Below the pieces are notes generated by a model. The model was not told where the DNA came from and searched no databases. It saw only the letters and a program-made list of their open reading frames with translations. This document shows positions 45,715 through 49,424 of a stretch of DNA of 49,424 nucleotides, piece after piece. Within the stretch, counting starts at the first letter, position 1. Every line of letters starts with the position of its first letter. The DNA lies in NCBI GenBank assembly GCA_027731085.1, contig JAQCDG010000003.1, positions 1 through 49,424 on the forward strand, given 5' to 3'. The DNA comes from Actinomycetota bacterium. Its GTDB lineage: Bacteria > Actinomycetota > Acidimicrobiia > Acidimicrobiales > Ilumatobacteraceae. The position numbers and the translations under genes were made by a program.

Positions 45715-47219
45715 TCGCGGCGTCAAGCGAGGTGTTGAGTTTTCCAATTCTTTCGGCGCTTGTGGTGTTGCCTCTCGTGGGTTCAATTGTTGTCGCGCTG
45801 TTGGGCAAGTCGCGCCCAGAGTGGGTGAAACTCGGCGCACTCGTGTCAAGCGTTACAACCGGCGCACTTTCGCTGTGGCTCTTGGGCGCGTTTAAGTCTG
45901 GTGAGGCTGGTTTTCAATTTGTTTCGCAACACGTCTGGATCTCGCAGTGGGGTATTTCATGGCATCTCGGAGTTGACGGTATTTCGCTGTTCTTGGTCGT
46001 GCTCACCGGCATTTTGTTTCCGCTCGTAATAGTTGGTATCGACCCGCACCACAACGAAACCTCATATTTTGCCTGGATGTTGTTGTTGCAAGCAGGCGTG
46101 ATGGGCTCTTTCCTCGCACTTGATTTGTTCTTGTTCTTCGTGATGTTCGAAATCGTGCTGGTGCCGATGTATTTCTTGATCGGTGGTTGGGGTTACGACC
46201 AGCGTGTTTATGCTGCGACAAAGTTTTTCTTGTACACCATGACAGGTTCGGCGTTCATGCTGGTCGGCATCATCGCTACGGTTGCGCTCGCACAACGCGA
46301 TCTAGGAGTTATAACTTTTGATGTCGTCAAGATTGCCGAAGGTGCAAGTTTTTCGACCAATGCGGCGCGATGGCTATTCGTTTCGTTCGCGATTGCATTT
46401 GCCGTAAAGGTGCCGTTGTTTCCATTTCATACTTGGTTGCCCGATGCGCACACGCAAGCGCCAACAGGTGGCTCAGTGATTTTGGCGGGTGTGTTGCTGA
46501 AGATGGGCACCTATGGTTTCTTGCGCTTCGGCGTTTATTTGTTTCCACAGGCTGCGATGTGGGCGCGACCTGTTTTGTTCACGTTGGCAGTGATCGGCAT
46601 TATCTACGGCGCAATCGCCGCAACGATGCAAAGCGATCTAAAACGACTCGTCGCTTATTCTTCAGTTGCTCACCTTGGCTTCATTGTTTTGGGCACATTT
46701 GCGCTCAGTTCGCAAGCCGTAACGGGTGCTGTAATTCAAATGGTCAACCACGGTGTGTCTACTGGCGCTTTGTTCTTGTTGGTCGGCATGATTTATGAGC
46801 GACGACACACGCGAGAAATTGCCGAACTTCGCGGCATTCAACATGTCGCCCCGATTTTCGCGGGCGTATTCACAGTCGTGATGCTTTCGTCTGTTGGATT
46901 GCCGGGCCTGAATGGTTTCGTTGGCGAGTTCTTAATCTTGATCGGATCTTTTGAAGCAGCGCGTTGGTGGACGGTCGTGGCAACTGTCGGTGTGGTTTTG
47001 GCCGCGCTTTATTTGTTGTGGGCTTATCAGCGAGTGTTTCACGGCGAGCCAGATGAAGCTAACTCATCTTTCAAAGAGCTCAACGCCAAAGAGGGGATGC
47101 TGATGGCCGTTTTCGTGGCGATTATTTTGGTGACAGGTATTTATCCAAAACCAATGCTGGAACGCATCGAACCAAGCGTCAATTCGTTTATCGAGCATGT
47201 TGAAGGACGAACAAAGTGA
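45711..47219 (+). CDS. nuoM: NADH-quinone oxidoreductase subunit M
   Basis: FHTWLPDAHTQAPTGGSVILAGVLLKMGTYGFLRF; likely GTG start at 45711 overlapping the nuoL stop. Confidence 0.95.
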   Translation: MIAASSEVLSFPILSALVVLPLVGSIVVALLGKSRPEWVKLGALVSSVTTGALSLWLLGAFKSGEAGFQFVSQHVWISQWGISWHLGVDGISLFLVVLTGILFPLVIVGIDPHHNETSYFAWMLLLQAGVMGSFLALDLFLFFVMFEIVLVPMYFLIGGWGYDQRVYAATKFFLYTMTGSAFMLVGIIATVALAQRDLGVITFDVVKIAEGASFSTNAARWLFVSFAIAFAVKVPLFPFHTWLPDAHTQAPTGGSVILAGVLLKMGTYGFLRFGVYLFPQAAMWARPVLFTLAVIGIIYGAIAATMQSDLKRLVAYSSVAHLGFIVLGTFALSSQAVTGAVIQMVNHGVSTGALFLLVGMIYERRHTREIAELRGIQHVAPIFAGVFTVVMLSSVGLPGLNGFVGEFLILIGSFEAARWWTVVATVGVVLAALYLLWAYQRVFHGEPDEANSSFKELNAKEGMLMAVFVAIILVTGIYPKPMLERIEPSVNSFIEHVEGRTK

Positions 47220-48727
47220 ACGATCTCTCGACATTTGCCGGCCCAAGTATTGATTGGTTGTCGATCTCGCCAGTTCTCGCGCTCTTGGCCGGCGCATTGT
47301 TGTTGCTTTTGGTCGGTTCACTGACTGGCGAGTGGCCGAAGTATTGGTATTCGTTGACTGCTGTAGTCACTTCGATAGTGGCAATTGGTTTGTCAATCGG
47401 GTTGTGGATTGATGTCAGCAATGATGGTGCAAAATTGTTGATTGGTGGGTCGCTGACTTTAGATCACTTTGCGTTGCTTGGTTCGATTGCTGTTTACGCC
47501 GCGGTGTTGATGGTGAGTTTGATCTCGAGCGACTATTTGACACGTCACGATTCTGAATCACCAGAAATTTATGCGCTTTATTTGACGGCGGCAATCGGCG
47601 CCGTGGTGATGATGTCATCCAACGATTTGATCGTCTTGTTTTTGGGGCTCGAGACGCTGAGTCTGTCGCTTTATTTGTTGGCCGCCAGCAATCGCCAACA
47701 GGCGGCAAGCCAGGAAGCGGGCTTGAAATATTTCATCTTGGGTGGTTTTGCGTCGGCGTTTTTCTTGTATGGCGTGGCGCTGACTTATGGTGTCACGGGT
47801 ACAACTCGATTGAATGATTTGAACACTGCGCTGACTTCATATATTTCTGTGCCGCGCAATGATTCGATTCTGCTGATTGGCATCGGCATGATCTTGGTTG
47901 GTTTTGCGTTCAAAGTTTCGCTCGCACCGTTTCAAATGTGGACGCCAGATGTTTATCAAGGTGCACCAACACCAGTTACGGCGTTCATGGCTTCGGTTGG
48001 CAAAGTCGCCGCGCTTGTTTCGTTGATGCGTGTGTTCGTTGTTGCGTTTCCGTCACGCAGTGACGATTGGGGAGTAGTCGTGCTTGCACTTTCGGCGCTG
48101 ACACTTGTGGTCGGCTCGGTTGTTGCGATCGTGCAGACAAATATCAAACGAATGCTCGCTTATTCGTCGATCAGTCATGCTGGTTTCATTTTGGTTGGTC
48201 TCGAGGTGGCTTCGCATCGTGACTCGGCGAATGCATCCGACGGACTTGTCGCGGTTGGTGTTTATGTGGTTCTTTATGCCGCGCTTGTTGTCGGCACTTT
48301 TGGCGTCGTAACAGTTGTCGCGCGAGATTCAAGTGATTCGGCCAATTCGCTCGAGGCATTCAAAGGTCTGGCTAAAAATCAACCGGTGCTTGGCCTTGTA
48401 ATGACCGTTTTTCTGCTGGCCCAAGCCGGCATGCCGTTGACGAGCGGCTTCGTGGCCAAATTTGGTGTGATTCAGTCCGCGGTTGCCGTCGGTAGTTATC
48501 AACTTGCTGTAATCGCAATGGTTTGCGCGGTGATTGCGGCATTTGTTTATTTGCGAATCATGGTCAGCATGTGGCTCGCTGATAGCGCGTCGACCGAACG
48601 CGTTGCAGTGCCGACGCTTTCACGAGTCGCGATCGGTCTCGCATTCGCGTTCACTTTGTTAATTGGCTTTTTGCCGAGTTTGCTTCTTGACCTAACCGCA
48701 AACCTCGCCCAACTCGCCACCCAATAA
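47216..48727 (+). CDS. nuoN: NADH-quinone oxidoreductase subunit N
   Basis: PFQMWTPDVYQGAPTPVTAFMASVGKVAA, TNIKRMLAYSSISHAGF; GTG start. Confidence 0.95.
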   Translation: MNDLSTFAGPSIDWLSISPVLALLAGALLLLLVGSLTGEWPKYWYSLTAVVTSIVAIGLSIGLWIDVSNDGAKLLIGGSLTLDHFALLGSIAVYAAVLMVSLISSDYLTRHDSESPEIYALYLTAAIGAVVMMSSNDLIVLFLGLETLSLSLYLLAASNRQQAASQEAGLKYFILGGFASAFFLYGVALTYGVTGTTRLNDLNTALTSYISVPRNDSILLIGIGMILVGFAFKVSLAPFQMWTPDVYQGAPTPVTAFMASVGKVAALVSLMRVFVVAFPSRSDDWGVVVLALSALTLVVGSVVAIVQTNIKRMLAYSSISHAGFILVGLEVASHRDSANASDGLVAVGVYVVLYAALVVGTFGVVTVVARDSSDSANSLEAFKGLAKNQPVLGLVMTVFLLAQAGMPLTSGFVAKFGVIQSAVAVGSYQLAVIAMVCAVIAAFVYLRIMVSMWLADSASTERVAVPTLSRVAIGLAFAFTLLIGFLPSLLLDLTANLAQLATQ

Positions 48728-48736
48728 TCACGGCGT

Positions 48737-49424
48737 TCAGGCGACTATTGCCTGTACGAATCCGTTGAAAAGGTTTTGCTGGTCGATTTGCGTGTCGGCG
48801 TCATCTTCTGGGTGCCATTGAACGCCTACGATCCATTTTTTTGAAGAGTGCTCGACTGCTTCGATGGTTTGGTCTGGTGCGCGGCCAGTGACGATTAAGC
48901 CTGGCGCGAGCAGGTCAATTGCTTGATGATGGTACGAGTGCGACTGCTTCGGTGAATTTGTCTTCATCGCCTTGGCGACTCTGCTCGTTGGTTCAAGTTT
49001 GATTTCGTGATATTTATCCCAGTGGCTTTCGCCATCGGCAAGCACATCGGTTAGATGCTGGTGCAGAGTGCCACCGAGCGCGACATTAAGTATCTGAATG
49101 CCACGGCAGATTGCCAAAACTGGTTTGTCGAGTTCGACGGCCGCACGAACAACTGCAATCTCAAGGTCATCATGCTCTGGGGAGATGCCGTAGATCGCGT
49201 TGCTGCGAGCGTGTTGCCCATATCGACTTGGATCGATATCACCGCCACCTTGAATGATTACGCCATCAAATCGTGCGACCAATTCATGAGCAGCGGCAAT
49301 TGTCTGCTCAATGGGTTGTGCTTGAACGGCAACTCCGCCTGCTCGGGCGACAGCTTCGCTATAGCGACGGCCGGTTGAAAACGAATCTCCGCGCACACCC
49401 TGAGATTTTGTGGTCAGCTTTCCT
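48737..49424 (-). CDS. Class I glutamine amidotransferase / gamma-glutamyl-GABA hydrolase (PuuD) family, 5' end outside window
   Basis: GVIIQGGGDIDPSRYG, KPVLAICRGIQILNVALGGTLHQHL, VVGVQWHPEDD-like VGVQWHPEDD; frame remains open to the window edge. Confidence 0.88.
   Translation of the reverse strand, partial: GKLTTKSQGVRGDSFSTGRRYSEAVARAGGVAVQAQPIEQTIAAAHELVARFDGVIIQGGGDIDPSRYGQHARSNAIYGISPEHDDLEIAVVRAAVELDKPVLAICRGIQILNVALGGTLHQHLTDVLADGESHWDKYHEIKLEPTSRVAKAMKTNSPKQSHSYHHQAIDLLAPGLIVTGRAPDQTIEAVEHSSKKWIVGVQWHPEDDADTQIDQQNLFNGFVQAIVA

Overview
The window is ordinary-density chromosomal DNA, most likely from an actinobacterium of the Acidimicrobiia type (my inference from gene content: MshA, RsiG-like protein, GlnR, GlnA2, GSII, Rex, split b6-type cytochrome b). 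I saw no phage, IS element, CRISPR array or rRNA. From left to right it contains: (i) 3-hydroxybutyryl-CoA dehydrogenase, aat, a B12-dependent mutase of the ethylmalonyl-CoA mutase type, and glycerate kinase; (ii) tRNA-Thr(TGT), rlmB, ispF and ispD; (iii) a Crp-family regulator, a sigma-like protein and a copper-type P-ATPase; (iv) a nitrogen block glnII-glnA2-glnR with a recognisable GlnR box, then nadE; (v) a MoaD-like protein translationally coupled to an RsiG-like protein with two c-di-GMP-type signature motifs, then mshA; (vi) proC and a SAM hydrolase/adenosyltransferase with a pseudoknot-capable leader; (vii) rex with a probable operator; (viii) a roughly 22 kb respiratory block with a MenJ-type reductase, cytochrome c, a ferredoxin-containing b6-type cytochrome bc complex and a complete nuoA-N. 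The best leads are the SAM-hydrolase leader RNA, the RsiG-like signatures, a shared N-terminal peptide on two bc-complex subunits, the missing canonical start codon of the menJ-like gene, the GlnR box nested in an inverted repeat, and the C-terminally extended MoaD-like carrier. No searches were run; all family calls are from reading the sequence.
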